This document shows positions 1-9,429 of a stretch of DNA of 64,000 nucleotides, in pieces. Origin of the DNA: Lysobacterales bacterium (GTDB taxonomy: Bacteria > Pseudomonadota > Gammaproteobacteria > Xanthomonadales > Rhodanobacteraceae); NCBI GenBank assembly GCA_015655335.1, contig JAATFF010000089.1:31240-95239 (forward strand), in the 5' to 3' direction. The first letter of the stretch is position 1. Each line of letters begins with the position of its first letter. The notes under the pieces were generated by a model. That model was not told where the DNA came from, made no database searches, and saw nothing but the letters and a program-made list of their open reading frames with translations. The position numbers were made by a program, and so were the translations under genes.

Positions 1-165
1 TCCGAAACATCCCGGAACACCCTCGACGCATACCCGAGCACCACCGCGCGACATGCCCCGATGGATCGCTATCGCGACATCACTCGCCATGTCCGCCGTG
101 CATTTTTCATGACGAACATCGCATCGATCCGCGACATGCATCGCATGGGTACGCCATCAAAATGG

Positions 166-189
166 CAACGGCCGCTTAGGCGGCCGTTG
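166..189 (-). terminator. Rho-independent terminator after gcvH
   Basis: A perfect 10-bp inverted repeat (arms 166-175 and 180-189, 4-nt loop) sits just past the gcvH stop. On the minus strand it is followed by a short T-rich stretch (AAAA on the plus strand at 159-162). The U tract is weak, so efficiency is uncertain, but position and orientation fit the end of gcvH transcription. Confidence 0.7.
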
Positions 190-211
190 ACGGAACATAC
201 CGATCGGGCGA

Positions 212-607
212 TCAGTCGTCTTCGTTCTCGATCAGCTCGGAATAGGCATCGGCGTCGAGCAGCTCGTCCAGTTCGGCACGATCGCTGGCTTTGACCACGA
301 AGATCCAACCGTCGCCGTAAGCATCCTCGTTGATCGTCTCGGGCTTGTCGTTGAGGTTGTCGTTAACCTCGACAATTTCGCCCGAGACCGGGGAATAAAT
401 GTCCGAAGCGGCCTTGACCGATTCGACCACGGCCGCGCCGTTGCCGGCCTGCACGTTGCTGCCCACTTCGGGCAGTTCGACGTAGACCAGATCGCAGAGC
501 TGGCCTTGGGCATGGTCGGAGATACCCACGCGGATCAGGCCGTTATCTTCAACACGGGCCCACTCGTGGGATTTGAGGAATTTCAGATCGCCGGGAATCT
601 CGCTCAT
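212..607 (-). CDS. gcvH: Glycine cleavage system H protein
   Basis: This 131-residue protein is the lipoyl carrier of the glycine cleavage complex. It shuttles the aminomethyl group between the P protein, the T protein and dihydrolipoamide dehydrogenase in the cytoplasm. The lipoylation motif [15 protein letters not shown] is clear, with K65 as the lipoyl-lysine. Length and the N-terminal [14 protein letters not shown] stretch are typical of the family. The start ATG is well placed. It lies 108 bp downstream of gcvT on the same strand and is followed by a hairpin terminator, so the two are probably co-transcribed. The gene for the P protein is not in this window. Confidence 0.97.
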   Translation of the reverse strand: MSEIPGDLKFLKSHEWARVEDNGLIRVGISDHAQGQLCDLVYVELPEVGSNVQAGNGAAVVESVKAASDIYSPVSGEIVEVNDNLNDKPETINEDAYGDGWIFVVKASDRAELDELLDADAYSELIENEDD

Positions 608-715
608 GGTGGGGTCCAGTCGTCGTAGGTTTTAATCAGGGGTGGAGGCGCCGATTCTAACCGCTTCCGCAGCGGCTCAATACCTGTCTCGTTCGAATGC
701 CTTAGAACAACACCA

Positions 716-1816
716 TCAGATGCCTTCGCAGGGTTTGCCGTCGCGCACAAACGGAAACTTGACGACGCGCACGGGCACTTCGCGGCCGCGGATATCCACC
801 CGCACATCGCCCGAGGCACCGGATGGAATGCGTGCAAATGCTACGGCTTTGTTCAAGGTCGGCGCGAAACTGCCGGAAAGAATCTCGCCATCTCCGCGGT
901 CGGTCAGCACTTTCTGGCCATGGCGAAGCACGCCCTTGTCATCCAGCACCAGCCCGACCATCGTGCGCGGCACACCCGCCACCTTTTGTGCTTCAAGCGC
1001 TTTGCGGCCGATGAAGTCGCGGCCTTCGTCCAGTGCGATGGTCCAAGCCAGCCCTGCTTCCCACGGCGAGACGCTTTCATCCATGTCTTGACCGTAAAGG
1101 TTCATGCCCGCCTCCAAACGCAGCGTATCGCGTGCGCCGAGTCCGCACGGTGCGACACCGGCGGCGATCAGCTCGTTCCATAAGGTGACGGCCTGTTCCA
1201 CCGGAACCAGGATCTCGAAGCCGTCCTCGCCGGTGTACCCGGTGCGCGCAACAAATAGCGGCGCGCCGTGCGGGCCTTGCGCCGCGGCGCCGGCGAAACG
1301 ACCCAGCTTCTCGATACGCGCGCGATCTACTTCGTGCAGCAGCCCGATCGTCTTGGCGCGAGCGTTCGGCCCCTGGACGGCGATCATGGCGAAGTCCGGG
1401 CGCTCCTGGACGGCCACGCCGAATGCTTTCGCCTGCTGCTCGATCCACGCCAGGTCTTTGGCGCGGGTGGCGGCATTGACGACCAGGCGAAAGAACTCAT
1501 CGCCCAGGAAATAGACGATCAGATCGTCGATCACCCCGCCCTGCTCGTTCAACATGCATGAGTACAGCGCCTTGCCCTGCACCTTCAGCTTGTCGACGCT
1601 GTTGGCCAGCAAGTGGCGCAGGAAATCCCGCGTACGCGCGCCATGCAGGTCGACGACCGTCATGTGCGAGACATCGAACATACCCGCATCGCGTCGCACC
1701 ACGTGGTGCTCTTCGATCTGCGAGCCATAGTTGATCGGCATGTCCCAGCCGCCGAAATCGACCATGCGTGCGCCAAGCGCGCGATGGGTGGCGTTGAGTA
1801 CGGTCTTCTCGGTCAT
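716..1816 (-). CDS. gcvT: Glycine cleavage system T protein (aminomethyltransferase)
   Basis: This 366-residue protein is the tetrahydrofolate-dependent aminomethyltransferase, which releases ammonia and forms methylene-THF from the aminomethyl group on GcvH. The N-terminal half carries the family signature around [13 protein letters not shown] and DVSHM. The C-terminal barrel contains [20 protein letters not shown], part of the folate-binding region. The reading frame is open 19 codons further upstream, but the ATG at 1816 ([12 protein letters not shown]) matches the family N-terminus, so it was chosen. No strong Shine-Dalgarno precedes it. gcvH follows on the same strand. The roughly 100-bp gap upstream is too short for a tandem glycine riboswitch. 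Confidence 0.96.
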   Translation of the reverse strand: MTEKTVLNATHRALGARMVDFGGWDMPINYGSQIEEHHVVRRDAGMFDVSHMTVVDLHGARTRDFLRHLLANSVDKLKVQGKALYSCMLNEQGGVIDDLIVYFLGDEFFRLVVNAATRAKDLAWIEQQAKAFGVAVQERPDFAMIAVQGPNARAKTIGLLHEVDRARIEKLGRFAGAAAQGPHGAPLFVARTGYTGEDGFEILVPVEQAVTLWNELIAAGVAPCGLGARDTLRLEAGMNLYGQDMDESVSPWEAGLAWTIALDEGRDFIGRKALEAQKVAGVPRTMVGLVLDDKGVLRHGQKVLTDRGDGEILSGSFAPTLNKAVAFARIPSGASGDVRVDIRGREVPVRVVKFPFVRDGKPCEGI

Positions 1817-1917
1817 TGCGGGGCCTGCCAAAGGTGAGGAAATGAGGTGGGGACTGCGCATTATCCCCAGCACCCCGAATCAATCCAAGCTGCACGGCAT
1901 CATGGCGGCCCCAACGG

Positions 1918-2553
1918 CTACGTTTGAATAAGTCGAAAGGTGAGGTTGATCCGCGGCGCGCTGACCGCCGCGCTCTTGGGCAGATCGTGCTGGTACAACT
2001 GCTGCGTCGCCCCCGCCATGCAGAGCAAACTGCCGTGGGTCAGCCGCAGATCCAGTCCATCTGCCGGTGCGGCACGCGTCCCTCGCGGCAGTCGGCGGCG
2101 CAGACGGAAGCGTCGCGTCGCGCCTAGGCTCAATGAAGCGATCACCGGCTGCGACCCTAGTTCGGGCTCATCGTCGCTATGCCAGCCCATGGAGTCTTGG
2201 CCATCGCGATAAAGGTTCGCGAGCACGCTATTGAAGCGCGCACCGCAGGCTTGCTGCACCTTTTCGCGCAAGGGAAGCAGCGATGGCGTCCACGCTCGCG
2301 GCTCGAAGCGGCTGCGCGAATAAACGTAGGTGGTGCCGGGATCCCCGATCCAGCAGCTCAGTCGCGGCGCGTCCAGCTCGCGACCGAACATGCGCAGACG
2401 ATGTCGCTCCCACGGAATTTCTTCCAGCAAGTGCTCAAACAATACGTCGGCTTCGTGTGAAGTCAGCCATGACCACGCGCAGCGCACCTGCGCATCGGCC
2501 AATGGCAAACGCTGCCAGGCGCGATTAGCTGTCTCGATGGTCGTCGCGGACAT
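1918..2553 (-). CDS. AlkB-like 2-oxoglutarate/Fe(II) dioxygenase
   Basis: A 211-residue protein of the AlkB family, which oxidatively removes alkyl lesions from nucleic acid bases using Fe(II) and 2-oxoglutarate. The metal triad is visible: H125 and D127 in MGWHSDDEPE, and H189 in YQHDLPKS. The 2-oxoglutarate-binding arginines lie in PRINLTFR (R201, R207). The compact size and the NLYRDGQDSMGWHSD block resemble the ALKBH2/3-like branch rather than E. coli AlkB. The ATG at 2553 was chosen because upstream codons overlap the preceding gene and lack family similarity. The start overlaps the upstream methyltransferase by 29 bp, which suggests translational coupling. Confidence 0.88.
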   Translation of the reverse strand: MSATTIETANRAWQRLPLADAQVRCAWSWLTSHEADVLFEHLLEEIPWERHRLRMFGRELDAPRLSCWIGDPGTTYVYSRSRFEPRAWTPSLLPLREKVQQACGARFNSVLANLYRDGQDSMGWHSDDEPELGSQPVIASLSLGATRRFRLRRRLPRGTRAAPADGLDLRLTHGSLLCMAGATQQLYQHDLPKSAAVSAPRINLTFRLIQT

Positions 2554-3121
2554 AGGCGAACACCTGTGCCGGCGGCAGATTGCGCCACACCATGCCGATT
2601 CGAGTGCAACGCAAGCCAAGTTCCTGCTGCACCTGCTCGTCCAGCGGACTGCGCAAACCGTAGGTGTACTGCACGAAGACTCCACCGGGACGCAGCACCG
2701 CCAAGGCAGCTGAAACGATATCGCGCTGCAGTGCCGGCGGCATGGTCAGCAGACCGAGGCTGCTGAGGATGGCATCGGCGCCTTCGGGTGCCAGCACGCC
2801 GGTACGCTGCGCCAATTCGTTGACGTGACGTGCATCGGCGCAAAGCACCTGTGCTCGTGGAAAACGGCGGCGCAGGATCGCGTGCATCGTGGCGTTCATT
2901 TCCAGCACCAGCAGCTGGGCAGGCGACACGCCGTGATGAATCAGCGCTTCGGTAATCACGCCGGTGCCGCCGCCGAGTTCAATCACGCAGCGGGCGTTGG
3001 CCGGCATGGCGGAGACCATCATGCGCGCCAGGGGACGCCCGGAAGGCAGCACCGATGCCATCTGCAGCGGATGCTTGATCCACTCGCGAAAAAACGTGAG
3101 TTGTTGCGTATAGGCGGGCAT
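2525..3121 (-). CDS. Class I SAM-dependent methyltransferase (phospholipid N-methyltransferase-like)
   Basis: A 198-residue methyltransferase with a Rossmann motif I, VIELGGGTGVITEAL (residues about 47-60), a motif II acidic residue in LVLEMN, and a later ALAVLRPGGVFVQYTYG strand. The N-terminus FFREWIKHPLQMASVLPSG resembles the PmtA/phospholipid N-methyltransferase group and small rRNA dimethylase-like proteins. The substrate cannot be fixed from the sequence; lipid methylation is the leading guess. It overlaps the start of the AlkB-like gene by 29 bp, so the two are co-translated. No membrane segment is seen. Confidence 0.8.
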   Translation of the reverse strand: MPAYTQQLTFFREWIKHPLQMASVLPSGRPLARMMVSAMPANARCVIELGGGTGVITEALIHHGVSPAQLLVLEMNATMHAILRRRFPRAQVLCADARHVNELAQRTGVLAPEGADAILSSLGLLTMPPALQRDIVSAALAVLRPGGVFVQYTYGLRSPLDEQVQQELGLRCTRIGMVWRNLPPAQVFAYVRDDHRDS

Positions 3122-3200
3122 GCTGAAGCCTAGCTGTTTTTTGCCACTTTAACGGGGCGACCGTAACAAAACGTTGTCAGGCGTGCGACGGCTGACGCGA

Positions 3201-4598
3201 TCAGACCAGAACCGGGTAATCCGGCGCCGTATCGAGCGTCGCCGACCACACCTGGGCCAGCTCCAGCAAGCGCAAGTCCGAGCCGCGCGCACCCACCAGC
3301 TGCATACCGATCGGCAAACCATTCGGCAACGTGCCCATCGGGATACTCACGGCAGGACAACCGGCCAGGTTGGCGAAACTGGTCAGATCGGCCTGCGAAT
3401 CGGGCACAGGCCCGTCCAAGGGGAATGCGCCTTGCGGCGTGGTCGGCGTGACGAGCACGTCGATTTGCGCGAACAGTCGACGCATCTTGAGTGCGGCCGC
3501 GTCGAGCATCCGGTCGGCGATCGCGTACTCGGCGGCCGTCTTGCGCGCGGCATAGCCCAACATCTCGCGGAAGCGCGGCGATACGGGGTGTTCGGTATCG
3601 GCCAGCTGCGTCGCGAAGGTGCCCAGCATTTCCGCTTCCATCAACAATAGGCCTGCGCGACGCGCGCGGGCGAAATGCCAGTCCTCGAAATCGACGGTGC
3701 GGCGCTGACCGAGTTCGCGATCGAGCTTAGCGAGGGCCGCCTCGAATACATCGATCACTTCGGGCTGCACGCCCAACTCGGGCAGATTCAACAACACGCC
3801 GCAGCGCAATTTGCCTGGCTCCCAATCGGGCGGCGCGAGCGCCACGCGTCGGCGACGCGAGCGCGGATCGTCCGCGTCATAACCTGCGAGCACCTGCAGC
3901 AGCACCGTGAGATCGTCCACGCTGCGCGCGAGCAAGCCCACGGTATCGAGCCACCGCGCCGCGGGCACCATGCCCCGCGCGGAAATTTCACCTTGCGTGG
4001 GTTTCAACGCGAACACGCCGCAATAGCTGGCGGGAATGCGGATGGATCCCAAACTATCCGAACCGATGGCCGCCACCGCGAGCCCAGCAGCCACCGCTGC
4101 CGCCGCGCCGCCGGAGGAACCGCCGGCGGTATATCCGTGACGATGTGGATTATGGGTTGGCCCGAAGTGAGGATTGTGGGTCACAGCACCCAAGGCGCCC
4201 TCATCCATATTGGTCTTGCCGCTCAGCACCGCACCCGACGCACGCAGCCGCCCAACGACGTGGGCATCGTGCTCGGCGGGGCGTCCCGGTCCGGGCAAGC
4301 CAGCGAGCGTCGGCCATCCGGCGATATCGAAATTGTCCTTGAGCGCCACCGGAATGCCATCGAGCCTGCCGATGACGCCATCGCGCCGGCGATGTTCCGC
4401 GGTGCGCGCTTGCTCCCGCATCAGAGTGGGGCTCACGCCCACATAGGCGTTGAGCTGCGGATTGATGCGCTCGATAGCCTCCAGATAGGCCTCAGCCAAC
4501 GCTTCCGGATGCACTCGGCCCGCGGCTAGCCAGTGCAATAGCTGGCATAGGGTGGCGCGGCGAAGGTCGATATCGGCAATCGGCGGTAGAGAGTTCAT
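3201..4598 (-). CDS. Amidase (amidase-signature family)
   Basis: A 465-residue amidase-signature hydrolase, cleaving an unidentified carboxamide. The Ser-cisSer-Lys triad is readable: K87 in VALKDNFD, the cis-Ser in TAGGSSGG (S162) and the nucleophile S185 in GSDSLGSIRIPA. The remainder is colinear with the GatA/AtzF fold, and the C-terminal block CPAVSIPMGTLPNGLPIGMQ is typical. It stands alone on the minus strand, divergent from ETF-QO, with no gatB/gatC nearby, so it is unlikely to be the Glu-tRNA amidotransferase subunit. The substrate is unknown. Confidence 0.9.
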   Translation of the reverse strand: MNSLPPIADIDLRRATLCQLLHWLAAGRVHPEALAEAYLEAIERINPQLNAYVGVSPTLMREQARTAEHRRRDGVIGRLDGIPVALKDNFDIAGWPTLAGLPGPGRPAEHDAHVVGRLRASGAVLSGKTNMDEGALGAVTHNPHFGPTHNPHRHGYTAGGSSGGAAAAVAAGLAVAAIGSDSLGSIRIPASYCGVFALKPTQGEISARGMVPAARWLDTVGLLARSVDDLTVLLQVLAGYDADDPRSRRRRVALAPPDWEPGKLRCGVLLNLPELGVQPEVIDVFEAALAKLDRELGQRRTVDFEDWHFARARRAGLLLMEAEMLGTFATQLADTEHPVSPRFREMLGYAARKTAAEYAIADRMLDAAALKMRRLFAQIDVLVTPTTPQGAFPLDGPVPDSQADLTSFANLAGCPAVSIPMGTLPNGLPIGMQLVGARGSDLRLLELAQVWSATLDTAPDYPVLV

Positions 4599-4767
4599 GC
4601 GCGCTCCGGCACAGATCCAGCGGGATTATGGACACCCATCGCAATCGGGCCGCAAGGAGGCGCCTGTTTGCCGCGCAGTAGGCGAACCCGGAGAATACTG
4701 TTCGGGCTGCCTCCAGAACACCACGCCGCCCCAAGCCCCTAGCCAACAGCCACACAACGGAGCCCCC

Positions 4768-6369
4768 ATGACCGAACGCGAGACGATGGAATACGACGTA
4801 ATCGTCGTCGGTGCGGGTCCGGCGGGGCTGTCCTTTGCGATCCGCCTCAAGCAGCTCAAGCCGGATGTCACCGTGTGCGTGATCGAGAAAGCGTCGACTA
4901 TCGGCGCCCAGATCCTGTCCGGCGCAGTGATCGAGCCTCAGCCTTTGGACGCCCTGCTTCCCGGCTGGCGCGACAATCCGCCGCCCATCTGCGTGCCAGC
5001 CGCCGAAGACGAATTCTGGCTGCTCAACAAAACGGGCGGGCGCAAATTGCCTGTGCCGCCCGGCATGAAAAATCACGGCAACTTCATTGTCTCGCTAGGC
5101 GCGCTGTGCGCGTGGCTGGCGCCGCAGGCCGAGGCACTCGGTGTGGATGTATTCCCAGGCTTCGCCGCCGCCGACACGATCTACAACGAAGACGGTTCGG
5201 TCGCTGGCGTGCGCATCGGCGACATGGGTGTCGCCAAGGACGGCTCGCATAAAGCGGGCTACACCCAAGGCATTGATATCAAGGCCAAGGTCACCGTGCT
5301 TGCCGAAGGCGCGCGCGGCAGCCTCACCAAGCAACTGATCAGACGCTTTGCGCTGGACAAGGACAGCGATCCGCAGGGCTACTCCATCGGCATCAAGGAG
5401 CTGTGGCAAGTACCCGCCGGACGTGTCACGCCGGGCAAGATCGTGCACAGCTTCGGCTGGCCGGCCGACAACCACACCTATGGCGGCAGCTTCCTCTATC
5501 ACCTGGACAAAGATCGCATCGCACTGGGCTATGTCAGCGGACTCGATTACAGCGATCCGAATTACCAACCATGGGAAGCCTTCCAGCAATGGAAGAATCA
5601 TCCTCTCGTCAAGTCATTGCTGGAGGGCGGCACCATTCTCTCGGCCGGCGCGCGCGCCATCGTCACCGGCGGTTATCAGTCGCTGCCCAAGGTGGAGATG
5701 CCCGGCGCGTTGCTGATCGGCGACACCGCCGGATTGCTCAACGTACCCAAGATCAAGGGCACGCATCAAGCGATCCGCAGCGGCATGCTCGCTGCCGAAC
5801 ATCTGGTTGCCAACAATCTTGAACCCACCGGTTACGACAGCAAGCTCCGCGGCTCCGAAGTGATGAGCGAGCTAAAGAAGGTGCGCAACATCAAGCCCGG
5901 TTTCAAGAAGGGATTGTGGTTCGGCATGTTGAACGCCGCGTGGGAAACTCTCACCGGCGGCGCCTCCCCGTGGACGCTAAAGAACAAAGCCGACTGGTCC
6001 TCGTTGCACAAACTAGGTCGACAAGAAGAACCCAAACGCGACTACGCGCAACGCGATTTAGCACCTCGCGATCGCCTCGCCGGCGTCTATTTCGCCGCCA
6101 CCGAACACGACGAGGACCAACCGATCCATCTGCACGTCGAAGACACATCCGTCTGCGTGACTCGGTGTGCGCAGGAATACGGCAACCCCTGCACACGCTT
6201 CTGCCCCGCAAATGTTTACGAAATGGTGGAGGATGACGCCGGGAAACGCCTGCAAATCAACGCCGCCAATTGCGTGCACTGCAAGACCTGCGACATCAAA
6301 GATCCCTACCAGATCATTAACTGGGTGACGCCGGAGGGTGGTTCGGGGCCGAATTATCAGAATCTTTGA
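4768..6369 (+). CDS. Electron transfer flavoprotein-ubiquinone oxidoreductase
   Basis: This 533-residue membrane-associated flavoprotein passes electrons from reduced ETF to ubiquinone. The N-terminus has the dinucleotide-binding motif VIVVGAGPAGLSFA (residues 12-25). The middle carries the ubiquinone/FAD region. The C-terminus holds the 4Fe-4S cluster cysteines (CTRFCPANVYE, then CVHCKTCDIKDP) and ends in WVTPEGGSGPNYQNL, characteristic of the family. The frame is open further upstream, but the ATG at 4768 with a weak GGAG upstream gives the family start. Its partner etfBA lies at 8.7-10.4 kb, separated by a glycosyltransferase. Confidence 0.95.
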   Translation: MTERETMEYDVIVVGAGPAGLSFAIRLKQLKPDVTVCVIEKASTIGAQILSGAVIEPQPLDALLPGWRDNPPPICVPAAEDEFWLLNKTGGRKLPVPPGMKNHGNFIVSLGALCAWLAPQAEALGVDVFPGFAAADTIYNEDGSVAGVRIGDMGVAKDGSHKAGYTQGIDIKAKVTVLAEGARGSLTKQLIRRFALDKDSDPQGYSIGIKELWQVPAGRVTPGKIVHSFGWPADNHTYGGSFLYHLDKDRIALGYVSGLDYSDPNYQPWEAFQQWKNHPLVKSLLEGGTILSAGARAIVTGGYQSLPKVEMPGALLIGDTAGLLNVPKIKGTHQAIRSGMLAAEHLVANNLEPTGYDSKLRGSEVMSELKKVRNIKPGFKKGLWFGMLNAAWETLTGGASPWTLKNKADWSSLHKLGRQEEPKRDYAQRDLAPRDRLAGVYFAATEHDEDQPIHLHVEDTSVCVTRCAQEYGNPCTRFCPANVYEMVEDDAGKRLQINAANCVHCKTCDIKDPYQIINWVTPEGGSGPNYQNL

Positions 6370-6426
6370 GGTGCTTGTGCGCGACCTACGCGATAATAGG
6401 CGGCTGATCTTCACGAGGAAGTCTCC

Positions 6427-8517
6427 TTGATCGGCCCCCTGAACTGGCGCATGAAGCGCCTGAAGTACCTGACGCAACGTGTGATGGGTAGCATGACCCA
6501 ACGTGGCCTGAGGGGCACGATGGCGCGTATTGCCCAGGAATTTCGCCCTCCCACGGTCAGCGCGCCCACATGGACGCTGGAGCCTGCGGATCAACCTTTC
6601 GCACCCTTCGAGCTTCCGACCAACGAGACACCGTTGGTGTCCGTGATCATTCCGGTGTACGGCAAGCTGTCGTATACGTTGGCTTGTCTACGCTCCATCG
6701 CACGCCACGGTGCCAAGACGCCTTTCGAGGTGATCGTCGTCGACGATGCGTCTACCGACGCAACGGCTACCACGCTCGCGCAGGTATCTGGACTGCGGCT
6801 CCTGCAGAACTCACGCAATCTCGGCTTCATAGGCAGCTGCAACGCCGGCGCAGAGACGGCACGAGGGTCGCATCTGCTGTTTCTCAACAACGACACGCAA
6901 GTCACGCCGGGCTGGCTCGATCGACTGCTCGATTGTTTCCACGAAGAACGCGATTGCGGCATAGCGGGCAGCCGTCTGATCTATCCCGATGGACGATTGC
7001 AAGAAGCCGGCGGCATCATTTTCTCCAACGCAGATGGATGGAATTACGGGCGCTTCGAGCAGCCTGATAACCCCGAGTTTCTCTATCGTCGTGACGCCGA
7101 TTATGTTTCGGGCGCGTCGCTGATGATCGACGCTGCGCTCTTTGGGCAGCTAGGTGGTTTCGACAGCCGCTACGCGCCGGCGTATTACGAAGATACTGAT
7201 CTGGCATTCGCGGCTCGCGCGATGGGCAAGCGTGTTATCTATCAGCCCGAAAGCCTGATCATTCATTTCGAAGGCATCAGTTCGGGAACCGATCTGCAAG
7301 CAGGCGTAAAGCAGTATCAACTCGTCAACAAAACCAAGTTCGCCGATAAATGGGCAGCAGTGTTGGCAAACCAACCGGCACCCAATACACCGGCGAAGGA
7401 TGCCATCCAACACCGCCATCGCCCGCATATCCTCATTCTCGATGCCCTGACGCCCGACGCTTCACGCGACTCTGGCTCGTTGCGCATGGTCAACATCATG
7501 CGGTTGCTTGGCGAGATGGGTTGGCGTGTGAGCTTCATGGCCGACAATCGAATCGCCAGCCACGAAGAAATTCTCCAACTTGGCCGCATCGGAGTGCATA
7601 CGCTGTGCAAGCCATGGTCGCCTTCGCTTGCGCGCTGGTTGGCCAGCGAAAGCAACACCGTGCAAGCGGTGATGATGTGCAGGCACTACGTCGCCACACC
7701 CAATCTCGATCTGGTGCGCCGACTTGCACCCGGCGCCAAGACGATCTTCGATACCGTCGACCTGCATTTTCTGCGCGAACAACGTGCCGCCGAGCACACT
7801 AACAACAAAGCCATAGCCAACCAGGCCAATGCATCGCGGCAGAGAGAGCTGGCGTTGATACGTGCTTGCGACGTCACTTTGGTGGTGAGCCCGGTCGAGC
7901 AAGCGTTATTGTCGCGGGAAGTTCCCGAAGCGAAAGTGGAACTCCTTTCCAACATCCACGAAGTCTTTGGTCGCGGCGCCGGTTTCGCCGAGCGCAAAGA
8001 CTTGGTTTTCGTGGGAGGCTTTGGCCATCCCCCGAATGTCGATGCGGTGAACTGGCTCGTCAGCGAAATCTATCCGCGCATCCGCGCCGCGCGACCGGAG
8101 ATCGCCCTTCATCTGATCGGCGATATTCCCGACTCTGAACGTTCACAACTCAGCGGCCCGGGGATCCATATCCATGGCCGCGTGAGTGATCTTCGCCCAT
8201 GGATGGAAGGATGCCGCATCGCACTGGCGCCGCTGCGTTACGGCGCCGGCGTCAAGGGCAAGGTCAACATGGCCATGAGCCATGGCTTGCCCGTGGTAGC
8301 GACCAGCGTCGCTGCCGAAGGCATGCAGCTGCATCACGGCGACAACATCTTGGTCGGCGATGATGCCGATGCCTTCGCTTCAGCGGTGCTGCGTCTCGAT
8401 GACGACGATTCGCTTTGGCTGCGCTTATCCGAACGCGGGCTGGACAACATCCGCCAGCATTTTTCGTTCGACGCCGCACGCGAGGCCTTGCGCCGGACTC
8501 TCCCCAGCATCTCCTGA
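6427..8517 (+). CDS. Two-domain glycosyltransferase (GT2 then GT4-like)
   Basis: A 696-residue cytoplasmic glycosyltransferase with two catalytic modules. The start is TTG at 6427, preceded by GAGGAAG. Residues about 70-310 form a rhamnosyltransferase-type GT2 domain with LVSVIIPVYG, VVDDAST, FLNNDTQVTPGW and [10 protein letters not shown]. Residues about 330-690 form a GT4/GT1-like domain, with FVGGFGHPPNVDA and a donor-site region AMSHGLPVVATSVAAEG. It is a clear paralogue of the C-terminal two thirds of the protein at 27270-30635, sharing [27 protein letters not shown] and HPPNVDA. It probably adds sugars to the surface polysaccharide. It sits between ETF-QO and etfB, apparently in the same transcription direction. 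Confidence 0.88.
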   Translation: MIGPLNWRMKRLKYLTQRVMGSMTQRGLRGTMARIAQEFRPPTVSAPTWTLEPADQPFAPFELPTNETPLVSVIIPVYGKLSYTLACLRSIARHGAKTPFEVIVVDDASTDATATTLAQVSGLRLLQNSRNLGFIGSCNAGAETARGSHLLFLNNDTQVTPGWLDRLLDCFHEERDCGIAGSRLIYPDGRLQEAGGIIFSNADGWNYGRFEQPDNPEFLYRRDADYVSGASLMIDAALFGQLGGFDSRYAPAYYEDTDLAFAARAMGKRVIYQPESLIIHFEGISSGTDLQAGVKQYQLVNKTKFADKWAAVLANQPAPNTPAKDAIQHRHRPHILILDALTPDASRDSGSLRMVNIMRLLGEMGWRVSFMADNRIASHEEILQLGRIGVHTLCKPWSPSLARWLASESNTVQAVMMCRHYVATPNLDLVRRLAPGAKTIFDTVDLHFLREQRAAEHTNNKAIANQANASRQRELALIRACDVTLVVSPVEQALLSREVPEAKVELLSNIHEVFGRGAGFAERKDLVFVGGFGHPPNVDAVNWLVSEIYPRIRAARPEIALHLIGDIPDSERSQLSGPGIHIHGRVSDLRPWMEGCRIALAPLRYGAGVKGKVNMAMSHGLPVVATSVAAEGMQLHHGDNILVGDDADAFASAVLRLDDDDSLWLRLSERGLDNIRQHFSFDAAREALRRTLPSIS

Positions 8518-8570
8518 TTTCCCTCCGGAAAGCTGATTGAGCACGGCCACCCGGCGTGGAAACGGGACCA

Positions 8571-8600
8571 TTCGTGCCCGGATGGTCCATCGGTTAGAAT
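8571..8600 (+). promoter_or_regulatory. Possible sigma-70 promoter for etfBA
   Basis: A TAGAAT hexamer at 8595-8600 lies 18 nt after a poor -35 (TTCGTG, 8571-8576), about 55 bp upstream of the etfB ATG. A GC-rich imperfect hairpin (GCGCCCCATGGGCGC, around 8625-8639) follows in the leader. The -35 match is weak, so this is a suggestion only. Confidence 0.3.
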
Positions 8601-8656
8601 ATCTGTTTGCGTAACCAATCCAAGCGCCCCATGGGCGCCTGTTTGAAGGAACCACG

Positions 8657-9403
8657 ATGAAGATTCTGGTCGGCTACAAGCGTGTGGTGGACTACAACGT
8701 CCGCATCCAGGTCAAGCCCGACGGCACCGGTGTGGTGACCGATGGCGTAAAGCTTTCCGCCAATCCGTTCGACGATATCGCGCTGGAAGAGGCATTGCGT
8801 CTGCGCGAGAAGGGCGTGGCAGAGGAAGTCGTGGTGGTGGGGATCGGTCCGGCCGACCTTACCGCGCATTTGCGCAACGGCCTGGCAATGGGTGCGAACC
8901 GCGCTATTCACGTTGTTACCGCCGATGCCGTGCAACCGCTGACCGCGGCCCGCGTACTCCAGAAACTGGTAGAAAAGGAACAACCCGGCCTGGTCATACT
9001 CGGCAAGCAAGCCATCGACGATGACGCCAACCAAACCGGCCAGATGCTAGCCGCACTTTGGGATCGCCCGCAGGCCACCTTCGCCAGCAAGGTCGAGATC
9101 GCCAACGGCAAGGTCACGGTGACACGCGAAGTGGATGCGGGTCTTGAGACGATCGAGGCTGAGCTTCCGGCAGTGATCACGACCGATCTGCGTTTGAACG
9201 AGCCGCGCTTCATCAAGCTGCCGGACATCATGAAAGCTAAATCCAAGCCCATCGACTCCATCGAGTTCGCTTCGCTAGGCGTCGACAAGCACGATCAGCT
9301 CAAGACCACCCACTACGCCGCACCCGCCAAACGCAGCAAGGGCGTCATGGTGAAGGACGCAGCCGAACTGGTTGCCGCGCTGAAGCAGAAGGGTCTGCTG
9401 TAA
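8657..9403 (+). CDS. etfB: Electron transfer flavoprotein beta subunit
   Basis: This 248-residue beta subunit of the soluble electron transfer flavoprotein binds AMP and forms the heterodimer with EtfA. Together they collect electrons from acyl-CoA and other dehydrogenases and pass them to ETF-QO. The start MKILVGYKRVVDYNVRI and the block NPFDDIALEEALRLREKG are diagnostic. GKQAIDDDANQTGQM matches the conserved signature. GAAGGAACC precedes the ATG. etfA follows after 26 bp. In Xanthomonas the etfBA pair marks one flank of the LPS locus, and it does so here. Confidence 0.97.
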   Translation: MKILVGYKRVVDYNVRIQVKPDGTGVVTDGVKLSANPFDDIALEEALRLREKGVAEEVVVVGIGPADLTAHLRNGLAMGANRAIHVVTADAVQPLTAARVLQKLVEKEQPGLVILGKQAIDDDANQTGQMLAALWDRPQATFASKVEIANGKVTVTREVDAGLETIEAELPAVITTDLRLNEPRFIKLPDIMKAKSKPIDSIEFASLGVDKHDQLKTTHYAAPAKRSKGVMVKDAAELVAALKQKGLL

Positions 9404-9429
9404 GCAGCCCCTGGATTGAGGAGACACTC

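Noticed and set aside
1817..1917. Possible glycine riboswitch upstream of gcvT
   Set aside because: Only about 100 bp are available and no aptamer-like paired elements or terminator were seen.
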